Positions 52,459-61,055 of a DNA stretch of 64,000 nt are shown here, piece by piece; the first letter of the stretch is position 1, and each line of letters starts with the position of its first letter. The position numbers and the translations under genes were made by a program. The stretch spans positions 868,001-932,000 of the forward strand of contig NZ_CP012623.1 of NCBI RefSeq assembly GCF_001280305.1, written 5' to 3'. The DNA comes from Hymenobacter sp. DG25A. GTDB lineage: Bacteria; Bacteroidota; Bacteroidia; Cytophagales; Hymenobacteraceae. Below the pieces are notes generated by a model, which worked only from the letters and a program-made list of their open reading frames with translations, ran no database searches and was not told where the DNA came from.

Positions 52459-54567
52459 CTACTTCACCGGCTTAATACTCACTGCCGTTCCGCCACCCGC
52501 GGCCAGTTGCAGCTTCAGCGCTGATTTGCTGTTCACCTTCAGCTTCCGAATCTGGTAGGCCATGGGGTTTTTGTCCCAGGAAGCGCCTTTGCCGTCGGCG
52601 TAGATGGTGGCTTCGTAGCGCTGGCCGGGTTTCAGGAAGTCCAGCTTCACGGTTTGGTTGCGGGCATTTTCATCGGTGATGGCGCCGAGGTACCACTCGT
52701 CTTTGCCTTTGGCCTGGCGGGCTATGGTGAGAAAGTCGCCGGGCTCGGCGGCCAGGATTCGGGTGTCGTCCCAATCCACAGCTACATCTTTAATGAACTG
52801 GAAGGCGTCGGGGTGCTTTTCGTAGGCTTCGGGCAGGTCGGCGGCCATTTGCAGGGGGCTGTACATGGTTACGTACAGGGCCAGCTGCTTGGTGAGGGTG
52901 GTGTGCACCTGCCGGCCTTTATTGCGCTCGGGGTTCCAGCTTTCCAGCTGAATCTGGAAGATGCCGGGCGTATAGTCCATGGGGCCGCCCATGAGGCGGG
53001 TGAAGGGCAGAATGGTTTCGTGCTCGGGCGGGTTGCCCTCGCTCCAGGCGTTGAACTCGTTGCCGCGGGCGGCCTCATTGGCCAGCCAGTTGGGGTAGGT
53101 GCGGTGCATACCCGTAGGCCGCACCGATTCGTGCATGTCTACCATAATCTGCTGGCGGGCCATGTGGTCGGCGGTGCGGTTGTAGTGGTTTACCATCCAC
53201 TGGCCATCGTGGTGCTCCCCGCGCGGGATAATGCGGCCCACGTAGCCGGTTTTCACGGCATCGTAGCCGTGCGCCTTCATAAAGCGCAAAGCCTCATCCT
53301 GGCGGCGCTCGTAGTTGGTCACGGAGCCGGAAGTTTCGTGGTGCATGATGAGCTTAATGCCCTTGCTGGCGGCATATTGCTGCAGCTCCGCCACATTAAA
53401 GTCGGGGTAGGGGGTCACAAAGTCGAACACCTCTTCTTTCCAGTTGCCGGCCCAGTCTTCCCAGCCCACGTTCCAGCCTTCTACCAGCACGCTTTGCAGG
53501 CCGTGTTTGGCAGCAAAATCGATGTAGCGCTTCACGTTGGCAGTGTTGGCGCCGTGGTGGCCGTTGGGCTTCAGCTGGCTCCAGTTGGTGTCAGCCAGCT
53601 TGAGGTTGCCGGTATCGGAGTAGTTCCAGCTCGATTTATTGACGTGCATTTCCCACCACACGCCCACCATTTTCTGGGGCTTAATCCAGCCGGTGTCGGT
53701 GAGCTTGGTGGGCTCGTTGAGGTTCAGGATGAGCTTGCTGGCCAGCACCTCGGGGGCATTGTTGCTCACCACAATGGTGCGCCAGGGCGTGTGCTCAGGC
53801 GTTTGCAGATAGGCGGCGGCACCCGTAACGCTGGGCACCAGGGTACTGGTGAGGCCAAAGGTCTGCCGGTTTACGGTCAGCATCATGGCCGGGTAGTTCA
53901 CCAGCGCCGCCTCGTGAATGTTGAGGTACAGCCCGTCGTCGGCCTTCATCATGAGGGGTGTCTGCACGCGGTCCGCCGCCGATTTTTCCTGGATGGGTGT
54001 AACATCGGCGGCATCTATCTCGCTCAGGCGCGTGGTTTTATAGGTGTACTCGTTGGAGTCGTAGTCGCCGGGAATCCAGAAGGTTTTGTGGTTGCCGCTG
54101 AGGTTGAACTCCGTTTTCTCCTGCTGCACCGTGAAGTAGGTGAGGCCGGGCTGCTCGGGAAACTCATAGCGGAAGCCCAGGCCGTCATCATAGAGGCGGA
54201 AGCGCACCACCATGCGGTGCCCGCCCTGGCCCGCCTGCGCCAGCGTGATGGCCAGCTCCTTGTAGCGGTTGCGGATTTGCTTCACCTCGCCCCACACCGG
54301 CGTCCAGGTATCATCGTGCTGACTGGAATCCGTCTGGGCAATAGTAAAGCCCTGATCCATGCCCGGCTGGCCCTGCAGCAACATGCCCAGCTTGCTGGGC
54401 TTCAGCACGGGTTTCGTGCCGAATTGCAGCTGGTAAGTCGGCTCCCCGCTCGGGCTCAGGCGGAAATTCAGCGTGAGCTTGTTGGAAGGGGAGTGGACGG
54501 TTTGGGCTTGGGCCGGAACTTCAGCCAGATATGCCCCAAGAAGAAAAAGAGGATATATAAATCTCAT
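52459..54567 (-). CDS. Glycoside hydrolase family 97 protein (SusB-like alpha-glucosidase/galactosidase)
   Basis: A 702-residue secreted enzyme. The start MRFIYPLFLLGAYL leads a signal peptide ending AQA (residue 21). An N-terminal beta-supersandwich (about 25-275) is followed by a (beta/alpha)8 barrel, recognised by WWEMHV, NVKRYIDFAAKHGLQSVLVEGWNVGWEDWAG and MHHETSGSV, and PPEHETILPFTRLMGGPMDYTPGIF. A C-terminal beta domain follows. Whether it is the inverting (calcium-dependent Glu) or retaining subgroup cannot be decided by eye. No sus transporter gene pair lies adjacent. An AT-rich small membrane protein gene is upstream. Confidence 0.94.
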   Translation of the reverse strand: MRFIYPLFLLGAYLAEVPAQAQTVHSPSNKLTLNFRLSPSGEPTYQLQFGTKPVLKPSKLGMLLQGQPGMDQGFTIAQTDSSQHDDTWTPVWGEVKQIRNRYKELAITLAQAGQGGHRMVVRFRLYDDGLGFRYEFPEQPGLTYFTVQQEKTEFNLSGNHKTFWIPGDYDSNEYTYKTTRLSEIDAADVTPIQEKSAADRVQTPLMMKADDGLYLNIHEAALVNYPAMMLTVNRQTFGLTSTLVPSVTGAAAYLQTPEHTPWRTIVVSNNAPEVLASKLILNLNEPTKLTDTGWIKPQKMVGVWWEMHVNKSSWNYSDTGNLKLADTNWSQLKPNGHHGANTANVKRYIDFAAKHGLQSVLVEGWNVGWEDWAGNWKEEVFDFVTPYPDFNVAELQQYAASKGIKLIMHHETSGSVTNYERRQDEALRFMKAHGYDAVKTGYVGRIIPRGEHHDGQWMVNHYNRTADHMARQQIMVDMHESVRPTGMHRTYPNWLANEAARGNEFNAWSEGNPPEHETILPFTRLMGGPMDYTPGIFQIQLESWNPERNKGRQVHTTLTKQLALYVTMYSPLQMAADLPEAYEKHPDAFQFIKDVAVDWDDTRILAAEPGDFLTIARQAKGKDEWYLGAITDENARNQTVKLDFLKPGQRYEATIYADGKGASWDKNPMAYQIRKLKVNSKSALKLQLAAGGGTAVSIKPVK

Positions 54568-54591
54568 GGTTCGGTTGATTTTGTGCAAAGC

Positions 54592-55134
54592 CTAAATTTC
54601 TAAAATGGTCACTGTTAAATGGATAAAGGCTATTAGTACAGCCGTGAGCCAAGCTGAGCTTTTGTCGCCCGGGAGCCAAATTTTTTTATCTAAGTCCTCG
54701 TTGTAGGGAATTATGGCAGAGAGATTTTCCTTAATAAGGTCGAAGTTTTTTATTTGGAATTCATTAAGGCTGTATTGTGTGCCGTCTGTAGTTTGTATAA
54801 AAAATGTTCGATAACTGTTAAATCTGGTTTGATGGGTATGCGATTTATAGCCTAAGCTATTTCCGGAGTTTATAATTGTTTTTATTGTAAAATACTTATT
54901 GATGACAATAATACCTTTTTGGGTGTCAATTTGAATTGAATTAATAGAAATTAAAAAACTATATATGGCTAATGCAGCGGCTAAAAGGCAAAATAATGCG
55001 GGTGCTAAATACGATTTTTGAGTTGATGAATGTTCGTTAATTAATACGGAAAATATTATTGTGATAACAACTGCACTAGCTAATAATATTATATAAAATA
55101 TAAAGGCAATTATTCTAGTTTTTGAATATATCAT
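54592..55134 (-). CDS. Low-GC hypothetical membrane protein
   Basis: A 180-residue protein with two N-terminal transmembrane segments (about 9-31 and 43-64), a soluble strand-rich part (GIIVINKYFTIKTIINSG...), and a C-terminal hydrophobic segment. The DNA is strikingly AT-rich relative to the rest of the window and uses many ATT/AAT/TTT codons, so recent transfer is likely. The soluble part has a PH-like look (IQIDTQKGIIVINKYF). No family is assigned. Confidence 0.65.
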   Translation of the reverse strand: MIYSKTRIIAFIFYIILLASAVVITIIFSVLINEHSSTQKSYLAPALFCLLAAALAIYSFLISINSIQIDTQKGIIVINKYFTIKTIINSGNSLGYKSHTHQTRFNSYRTFFIQTTDGTQYSLNEFQIKNFDLIKENLSAIIPYNEDLDKKIWLPGDKSSAWLTAVLIAFIHLTVTILEI

Positions 55135-55298
55135 AGGTAGTTAAAAGAAGATTTTATTTTGATTTGCTTTAAATAAATCCTGCTATTGATTCAATGTGTG
55201 ATACCCGGGTTTCGTCGGACCGGTTCGTTAAAGCAGGTGACAGAGTGAAAATTTTTCAAAATGGTTTCTAAGGTCGTAGGTCGTATTAAACCATAGAA

Positions 55299-56279
55299 TT
55301 AAAACTCCAGCCGCTCCCCCTGCTCCGGAAATACAAACTTCACCTGCAGCTTATTTGCGTCATCTAATTGCTTCTTAATGGCCGCTTCATTGCCCGCCGT
55401 AGGCTTAATGTGGGTAATAACAACCGGAAGACCCCGCAACGCTTCCGCGCCGGTAAGCTGACCAAGCACCGCCAATTCCTGCAGCAACAAAGTAGGCGTC
55501 AGGTGGCCGAAAAGCTGATTGGCAGGCTGCTCGTTCGGGTAAGAAACCTCAATGAAAATGGCTTTGAGCTGGCGGGAAACCACCAGCGGCTGAATTGTCT
55601 GCCAGAGCGCCCGCAAGCTGTGGGTTTTTTCCAGCTTATCCGCGCCCGTATCACCCAGGTACAACAGGTAGCTGTTCTGGCTTTTCAGCAAAAAAGCTGC
55701 GCTTTGGTGGGGGGCAGCATGGCTTAAGGGGAAGGCCCGAACGCTCATGCCGGTGCCGGCCTGGGCGGTTTCCTGGCCGGGCACCAACCGCTGATACTGG
55801 TATTTGCCCAAGGCCGGTTTAGCCCCCTCGTTCCCAAAATTCGGCCAAGCCTGCCAGTTGAAATAGCTGGCTTGCAACGTGGCAATGCACTCCGGCAGCG
55901 CATAAATAGGCTTAGGGGCATCATCGGGAGCATGAAGCAGCAGGCCGGCCACATGGTCGAGGTGGGCGTGGGAGAGCAGGTAGGCGCGGATGTATTGCCG
56001 AAGTACTGTATCGAGAGAAGTTGCGAAGACCTTGTTGGCAATGGCTTTTTCAATGCCCTGCTGCAGGCTGCCCGCATCGAGGCAGACGTAGGCGTTAGAG
56101 CCGGTGGGGGCCACCAGATAGGTGGAGAGGTTGCTTTCGTCGAGGCCGCCTTTCACGCCCAGCGGCACTACGGTAAAAGCATGGGGGCTGCTGGCTTGAG
56201 CATGGGCGTTATGGGTGAGGAAAGGCAGCACAAGGAAGAGAAGCAGGGCTGGAAAGCGCACGACGGGTTTCACTTGCAT
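55299..56279 (-). CDS. Class II (PDE II) cyclic-nucleotide phosphodiesterase-like MBL protein, secreted
   Basis: A 326-residue enzyme with a signal peptide (MQVKPVVRFPALLLFLVLPFLTHNAHA). The metal motif SHAHLDHVAGLL (H104, H106, D108, H109) matches the class II cyclic-nucleotide phosphodiesterase signature HxHLDHxxGL. Later His/Asp ligands occur in LSHAAPHQ and YLGDTGADKL. The final THIKP contains the last His. It should hydrolyse 3',5'-cAMP or a related cyclic nucleotide in the periplasm. The ATG is chosen by the signal peptide. It lies just downstream of the GNAT gene and shares its strand. Confidence 0.9.
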   Translation of the reverse strand: MQVKPVVRFPALLLFLVLPFLTHNAHAQASSPHAFTVVPLGVKGGLDESNLSTYLVAPTGSNAYVCLDAGSLQQGIEKAIANKVFATSLDTVLRQYIRAYLLSHAHLDHVAGLLLHAPDDAPKPIYALPECIATLQASYFNWQAWPNFGNEGAKPALGKYQYQRLVPGQETAQAGTGMSVRAFPLSHAAPHQSAAFLLKSQNSYLLYLGDTGADKLEKTHSLRALWQTIQPLVVSRQLKAIFIEVSYPNEQPANQLFGHLTPTLLLQELAVLGQLTGAEALRGLPVVITHIKPTAGNEAAIKKQLDDANKLQVKFVFPEQGERLEF

Positions 56280-56280
56280 T

Positions 56281-56718
56281 CTACAAGGTATGGCTTGGCC
56301 AAGTGCGCATCTCAAACCGTACTTCTCCGCTCTGGGTGCGGCCGGTTTCCTGCCAACCCTGGCAGCGGTAGAATTCCTCGGCGCGGGTGCTGGGGCCGGT
56401 GCTGAGCCAGACGGGTTCGGCGGTTTGGCGGAAATACCAATCCAGCATCATATCGTGCAGGCGTTTGCCAATGCCCTGCGCGGCAAATTCCGGGTCGATG
56501 AACAGCGCCCAGATATTGTGGTCCTGCAAATCAGCAATGGCAAAGCCCACCACCTGGCCGGCTACCTCGCACACCCAGCCTTTGCCACGCCGCTTGAGGT
56601 AGTCCTCACAATCCTGCGCCGTTACCCGACTGGGGTCGGAAAGCCGGTTTTCCCGCACCGCCAGCCGCACCGTCATAATCTGTGGAATATCATCTACCTG
56701 CGCTTCGCGGAAAATCAT
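56281..56718 (-). CDS. GNAT family N-acetyltransferase
   Basis: A 145-residue GNAT enzyme: MIFREAQVDDIPQIMTVR begins the fold, the acetyl-CoA loop AAQGIGKRLHDMMLDW matches the (Q/R)xxGxG/A motif, and the C-terminus has TRAEEFYRCQGW, the typical last helix. Substrate unknown. The start at 56718 is taken because the longer frame reads through the repeat-bearing intergenic region. The phosphodiesterase gene starts 1 bp after its stop, so the two form one transcript. Confidence 0.93.
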   Translation of the reverse strand: MIFREAQVDDIPQIMTVRLAVRENRLSDPSRVTAQDCEDYLKRRGKGWVCEVAGQVVGFAIADLQDHNIWALFIDPEFAAQGIGKRLHDMMLDWYFRQTAEPVWLSTGPSTRAEEFYRCQGWQETGRTQSGEVRFEMRTWPSHTL

Positions 56719-56799
56719 AACGGCTGAGAGTGAATGGGCGGCGCAAATTGGGATGATGGTGGGCAGGATGCAAACGTGCCCATCGGAAAACGCCTTAAC

Positions 56800-56847
56800 G
56801 TCATGCAGAGCCGAAGGCGAAGCATCTCGCGTGCTGAGGTTGTTGGG
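56800..56847 (+). repeat. TCATGC repeat arm, outer left arm of a nested palindrome
   Basis: A plus-strand copy of the GTCATGC...GAAGCATCTCGCGTGCTGAGGTTG arm, whose inverted partner is at 57020-57082. Confidence 0.8.
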
Positions 56848-56872
56848 AAAAAGCACGTCCTAAAAAGAACCG

Positions 56873-56899
56873 GTCATGCTGAGCCTGCCGAAGCATCTC
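56873..56899 (+). repeat. TCATGCTGAGC repeat arm, single
   Basis: A plus-strand copy of the arm core GTCATGCTGAGC...GAAGCATCTC directly before the inner palindrome. Confidence 0.75.
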
Positions 56900-56910
56900 T
56901 CCCGCTTCGC

Positions 56911-57012
56911 CTGTCATGCTGAGCCGGCGAAGGGCCTTATCACGCTAGAACGAGTCGTTGTTACGCTAGTCGTTCAGCCGTGAGAAGGTCCTTCGCCGGC
57001 TCAGGATGACAG
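56911..57012. repeat. Palindromic repeat pair, GAAGG[GA]CCTT subtype (inner)
   Basis: Arms 56911-56944 and 56979-57012 are inverted copies with three mismatches; the loop has the same AACGAGTCGTTGTTACGC motif as the copy at 48441-48552. It sits inside the outer palindrome. Confidence 0.85.
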
Positions 57013-57019
57013 ATAGTAT

Positions 57020-57082
57020 GGCAACCTCAGCACGCGAGATGTCTCGGTCCCTGGCTTGATGCGCCACATGCTCGACATGACG
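57020..57082 (-). repeat. TCATG repeat arm, outer right arm of a nested palindrome
   Basis: Inverted partner of 56800-56847, diverged in the middle. The region 56719-57201 between the divergent GNAT and MFS genes is thus almost completely made of repeat material. Confidence 0.7.
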
Positions 57083-57201
57083 GGCTTACTTATCATCTCC
57101 CTTACACAACCCGCGCCGGGCTTTGCCGTAACTTGCAGCTGTTTTTTCTAACCCAGGAGGCGCTTCGCTAAAATTCCCACGGCCTTGCATCCTCGTTTTT
57201 T

Positions 57202-58377
57202 ATGACAACTCCTCAAAGGAGCCGTGCTGCTGTTAGCGCGCTTTTTTTTCTGAGCGGCCTGTGCTTTGCCAGCTGGGCCTCCCGTATTCCGGATATTCGC
57301 CTGTACCTGGGCCTTTCTGAAGGGCAGCTGGGGCAGCTGCTGCTGGCCATGCCGGTGGGCTCGGTAGCGGCGCTGCCGCTGGCCGGCTGGCTGGTTGATA
57401 CCTACGGCAGCCGCCGCGTAGTGCAAATTGCGGCGGCCATGTATGCCCTTTCCCTGCCGCTGCTGGGCTGGGCTCCCACCGCCTGGACGCTGGCGGCCGG
57501 CCTGGTGCTGTTTGGCAGTGGCGGCAACCTGCTGAATATCTCCGTAAATGCCCAGGCCCTGGAAGTGCAGAAGGGCTACGGCGAAAAGGTAATTATGGGC
57601 TCCTTTCATGGTCTCTGGAGCCTGGCCGGCTTTGTGGGTGGCGTGGTAGGCGCGTGGCTGGTGGGCTGGCAGCAAACCCCGCTGGTGCATTTTGCCGGTA
57701 TCAGCGCTGCACTGGTACTGCTGCTTTTGGTAGTGCGCGGCAGTTTACCACAATCAACGGAGCACGCGGAGGGCACCGGCCTGGTGTTGCGCATGCCCGA
57801 TGGCTATCTGCTCCGATTGGGCCTCATTGCCTTGTTTGGGCTGCTTTGCGAAGGCTGTATGTTTGATTGGAGCGGGGTGTATTTCCAGCAGGTGGTGCAC
57901 GCCGATAAAGCCTGGGTAACCAGCGGCTACGTGGCCTTTATGAGCACCATGGCCCTCGGTCGCTTCGGCTCCGACTACCTCACCAGCCACCTGGGCGTGG
58001 CGCGGGTGCTTCAGCTCAGCAGTGCGCTGATCTGCCTGGGCCTGCTCACAGCGGTGCTGTTTCCGGGTTTGCCCACGGCGCTGCTGGGCTTTCTGCTGGT
58101 GGGTTTTGGTACGTCGTCGGTTATTCCCCTTACCTACAGCGCAGCCGGGCGCGTGAAGGGCATGTCGCCGGGCATAGCGCTGGCGCTGGTGTCTACCGTG
58201 GGGTTCTTTGGTTTCCTGGCCGGCCCGCCCCTCATTGGCTTGCTGGCTCAGATTTCCAGCCTGCGGCTTTCCTTTGCTTTTGTGGCTTTGATGGGCGCTA
58301 CCATCGGCCTGCTCACCGTTGGTATGTCGAATAGCAAGGAAGAGCTGGAGCCGGTGCCGCTGCCGTTGGAAGGCTAG
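57202..58377 (+). CDS. MFS transporter
   Basis: A 391-residue major facilitator with 12 transmembrane helices. ASRIPDIRLYLGLSEGQLGQLLLAMPVGSVAALPLAGWLVDTYGSRRVV matches the first helices and the inter-helix 2-3 loop (family motif A variant). FGSGGNLLNISVNAQALEVQKGYG fits a sub-family found with sugar/fucose-like permeases, and the overall pattern resembles YbjJ-like inner-membrane transporters. Substrate unknown. The start MTTPQRSRAAVS gives a short cytosolic tail. It converges with the AI-2E-family gene, overlapping by 4 bp. Confidence 0.92.
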   Translation: MTTPQRSRAAVSALFFLSGLCFASWASRIPDIRLYLGLSEGQLGQLLLAMPVGSVAALPLAGWLVDTYGSRRVVQIAAAMYALSLPLLGWAPTAWTLAAGLVLFGSGGNLLNISVNAQALEVQKGYGEKVIMGSFHGLWSLAGFVGGVVGAWLVGWQQTPLVHFAGISAALVLLLLVVRGSLPQSTEHAEGTGLVLRMPDGYLLRLGLIALFGLLCEGCMFDWSGVYFQQVVHADKAWVTSGYVAFMSTMALGRFGSDYLTSHLGVARVLQLSSALICLGLLTAVLFPGLPTALLGFLLVGFGTSSVIPLTYSAAGRVKGMSPGIALALVSTVGFFGFLAGPPLIGLLAQISSLRLSFAFVALMGATIGLLTVGMSNSKEELEPVPLPLEG

Positions 58378-59480
58378 CCATCCTGCCGCGGGGCTACTGA
58401 ATTCCGGGACTTTTTCCAGCGTGTGCGGGTGCTTTCTTCGTCGCCCAGCAGCATCCCCCAGGGTTTCAGAGGCTCAATCCGATCGAAGATGATTTTCAGG
58501 ATAGCAATAACCGGCAGGGCCAGAAACATGCCCGCCACGCCCCCAACGGCATTGCCCACCAGCACGCCTACAATGGCCACCAGCGCATTTACCTTCACTT
58601 TGGAGGCCACAATGCGCGGAATCAGGTAGTGGTTATCGATGAATTGAATAACCAGATAGGCTACTAAAACCGCCAGCACGGAGCCATAGCCATCGGTACT
58701 GATAAAGGCCATAAGCATGGGCAGCGCTACCGCCACCAGCCCACCGATGTAGGGAATGAAATTCAACAGCGCCCCCACTACCCCCAGCAACAGGGCATAG
58801 GGTACGCCAATGATGAGCAAGGCCACGGTGTTGAACGTGGCCACAATGCTGGCTTCAATCAGCAACCCAACCATGTAGCTCTGAATGGTAGCTTTGCTTT
58901 CGCGCAGAACCTCGGCCACATTCGTGTCCTGACGCCGGCCGGAAAAAACCTGCGTCAGAAACTCAATGAGGCGCTGCTTGTACAGCATCAGCAGGAAGAC
59001 GTAGACCGGCACCAGCGTGGCCACCAGCAGCAGCCCCGAAACCGCCGTAACCACTACGCCGGCCATGGACGTAGCCCGGTTGCCGGCCTCGCGCAGCCAG
59101 CCCATCAGACGCTGATTGGAAATGCCAAAATGCGCCGCCAGCCAGACCTGGAATTCCTGGGCTGTCTGCAGCAGCTTGGCCTTAAACTGGGGCCACTGGT
59201 CGCCGAGCTGAATGGCTTCGATGTAGATGAAATACAACAGGGCCAGCAGGGCCGCCATGCCCAACACCACCGTGATGGTGATGGCCAGCAGCTGCGGTAC
59301 TTTGTGCCGAACCAGGAACTGCTCGATGGGGTGGAGCAAAATGGCAAAAATGGCGGCAAACAGCAGCGGAAATATAATGTTGCCGGCCAGGTGCAGCGTA
59401 AAAACGAACAACGCCAACCCCAGCATCACCAGCGGCGCTTTAATGTAAAGGGGATACTGGGGTTTGGAGGAGTCTTGCAT
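58374..59480 (-). CDS. AI-2E family transporter (PerM/TqsA-like)
   Basis: A 368-residue membrane protein with eight predicted helices, of the AI-2E exporter family (UPF0118/PerM). Conserved blocks are LLHPIEQFLVRHKVPQLLAI at the N-terminal loop, the large coiled periplasmic/cytosolic segment (QAQEFQVWLAAHFG...), and LLNFIPYIGGLVAVALPMLMAF...NHYLIPRIVASKVKVNALVAIVGVLVGNAVGG. Family members carry out diverse transport, among them Na+/H+ exchange and autoinducer-2 export. The start at 59480 is chosen as it begins the first hydrophobic domain; the longer frame has a Cys-rich stretch unlike a family start. Confidence 0.93.
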   Translation of the reverse strand: MQDSSKPQYPLYIKAPLVMLGLALFVFTLHLAGNIIFPLLFAAIFAILLHPIEQFLVRHKVPQLLAITITVVLGMAALLALLYFIYIEAIQLGDQWPQFKAKLLQTAQEFQVWLAAHFGISNQRLMGWLREAGNRATSMAGVVVTAVSGLLLVATLVPVYVFLLMLYKQRLIEFLTQVFSGRRQDTNVAEVLRESKATIQSYMVGLLIEASIVATFNTVALLIIGVPYALLLGVVGALLNFIPYIGGLVAVALPMLMAFISTDGYGSVLAVLVAYLVIQFIDNHYLIPRIVASKVKVNALVAIVGVLVGNAVGGVAGMFLALPVIAILKIIFDRIEPLKPWGMLLGDEESTRTRWKKSRNSVAPRQDG

Positions 59481-59516
59481 TAAGAGGCGAGGGGCAGGCT
59501 GATAGCGGTGGGGCAG

Positions 59517-59535
59517 CGCCGGGCTGCCCGGCGCG
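59517..59535 (-). terminator. Small hairpin downstream of the M28 gene
   Basis: GCGCCGGG (59517-59524) and CCCGGCGC (59528-59535) form a perfect 8-bp stem with a 3-nt loop, 18 bp beyond the M28 stop codon. Confidence 0.4.
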
Positions 59536-59553
59536 TGTCCTCCGTTGGGGAGT

Positions 59554-60918
59554 TTACCGCACGGGCTTCGGCAGGCCGGGCAGGCTTTCGTGGCCTTCAG
59601 CATCAACCGATACCACCCCGAAGATGTAGTTGTCCTTGCTGTGGGGCAGGTCGGCTTTGGTGTCGGTTACGAAGAACTTCTGCTGCCACTGCGGCGCATT
59701 AGTTTCGCGCATCAGCACGTAGTAGCCGGCGGGCCGCTCGCCCAGTTTAGGAGCCTCCCACTGCAGCTGGGTGTGGTTGGTGAGGTCGGCGGTAAGGACG
59801 CCCACGTTTTCCGGAGCGGCCGGAGCCAGTGCCAGCGAGGCCATGGTAGAGAGGTTTACGCCCGTATTTTTCCGCAGGTAGTCGTAGTCTACGCCTTCGG
59901 GCGTGTCGCCGTAAGCGCGGCCGTTTTCGGTGCGCAGGTCCTGGTGCTGGTGCGTGAAGTCCTCATTCATTTCCGTGAAACGCACGGCCGTGAAGCCCAG
60001 CTGGTTAAACGGCGTATGGTCGCCGCCGCGCAGGAAACGGTCGGGGCGGTATATTAGCACCACCTCATGCTGGGGCAGGTACTGCTTGGCTACGGTTTGG
60101 GCGTAGCGGGCCAGGCCCCGGGACGGGGAGTCGTTTTCGTTGCTGAGCGTGCGGCGCAGCTTGGCCTGCTCGGGCGTTTCGTTGGCGGGCACCCCTTCGC
60201 TGAACACGCGCAGGTGGGTGGCGTCTTTAATTTCGGGGTCGTGGCCGGTGGAGTTGCCCATAATATCATTATTGAGCATGGCTATGAGGTTCCAGCCCTC
60301 CTTTTTAGCCCGCCCGGCCATGTGCGTAGAGCCATAAAGTCCTTGCTCTTCGCCCTGCACGGCCACAAACACCAGGGTGCAGGGAAACTTTTCCTTCGAC
60401 ATAATCCGGGCCAACTCCATCACGGCTACCGTGCCGGAACCGTCGTCGTTGGCCCCAGGCGCGTCGGCGGTAGCATTCATCACATCCGAAACCCGAGAGT
60501 CGATATGCCCGCTCACAATGATAACCCGCGTATCCGTGGGGTCAGTGCCGGGCAGTGTAGCCATCACATTGGCCATGAGCACCGGGCGGCTGATGCGACG
60601 ACCATCGGGCTTAATGGTGAAGGTATCCTGGGTAACCTGCAGGCGGCCGCCGCTGGCTTTACTGTAGCGCTTAAACTCGTCTTCTACCCAGCGCCGGGAC
60701 GCGCCAATGCCGCGCTTTTTGCTTTTGGTGTCCGACAGTGTATGGCGCGTGCCAAAGGATACCAGCTTGCGGATGTCTGCCTCCAGGTTTTTGGCCGAAA
60801 CCTCGCCCACCATTTTCTGGATGAGCGGATCAGCGGTGGTAGCAGGGGTTGCGGTTTGGGCAGCCAGCGAGAGCGGCAATAAAACAGAAACCGGCAACAG
60901 TAAGTGGAATAGCTTCAT
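59554..60918 (-). CDS. Secreted M28 family zinc peptidase with C-terminal Fn3-like domain
   Basis: A 454-residue aminopeptidase-like enzyme with a signal peptide (MKLFHLLLPVSVLLPLSLAAQ). The di-zinc motifs are clear: HID (H138, D140), GANDDGSG (bridging D158), QGEEQGL (catalytic and ligand Glu at 190-191), MLNNDIMG (ligand Asp), and a last ligand His in GGDHTPFN. The C-terminal ~95 residues (LAPAAPENVGVLTADLTNHTQLQWEAP ... YYVLMRETN) are a fibronectin type III-like domain. It should trim peptides in the periplasm or outside. The length is usual for Bacteroidota M28 enzymes. Confidence 0.93.
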   Translation of the reverse strand: MKLFHLLLPVSVLLPLSLAAQTATPATTADPLIQKMVGEVSAKNLEADIRKLVSFGTRHTLSDTKSKKRGIGASRRWVEDEFKRYSKASGGRLQVTQDTFTIKPDGRRISRPVLMANVMATLPGTDPTDTRVIIVSGHIDSRVSDVMNATADAPGANDDGSGTVAVMELARIMSKEKFPCTLVFVAVQGEEQGLYGSTHMAGRAKKEGWNLIAMLNNDIMGNSTGHDPEIKDATHLRVFSEGVPANETPEQAKLRRTLSNENDSPSRGLARYAQTVAKQYLPQHEVVLIYRPDRFLRGGDHTPFNQLGFTAVRFTEMNEDFTHQHQDLRTENGRAYGDTPEGVDYDYLRKNTGVNLSTMASLALAPAAPENVGVLTADLTNHTQLQWEAPKLGERPAGYYVLMRETNAPQWQQKFFVTDTKADLPHSKDNYIFGVVSVDAEGHESLPGLPKPVR

Positions 60919-61055
60919 ACAGCAAGGTAAAACCGGAATTCATTTCTTGCTATACAAATTTCAAAGCGTGCTGCTTTCCTGTTGAAAGCAGAAAGTCACC
61001 GGCGAGTAAAAACACGGAAGAACCCGGATATGCGCTGCCTGCGGAAGAAGGCTTT

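Noticed and set aside
52654..54603. A 649-codon plus-strand reading frame opposite the GH97 gene
   Set aside because: It is an antisense shadow of a high-GC gene; the minus-strand product has a signal peptide and clear GH97 blocks, while this one shows no domain.
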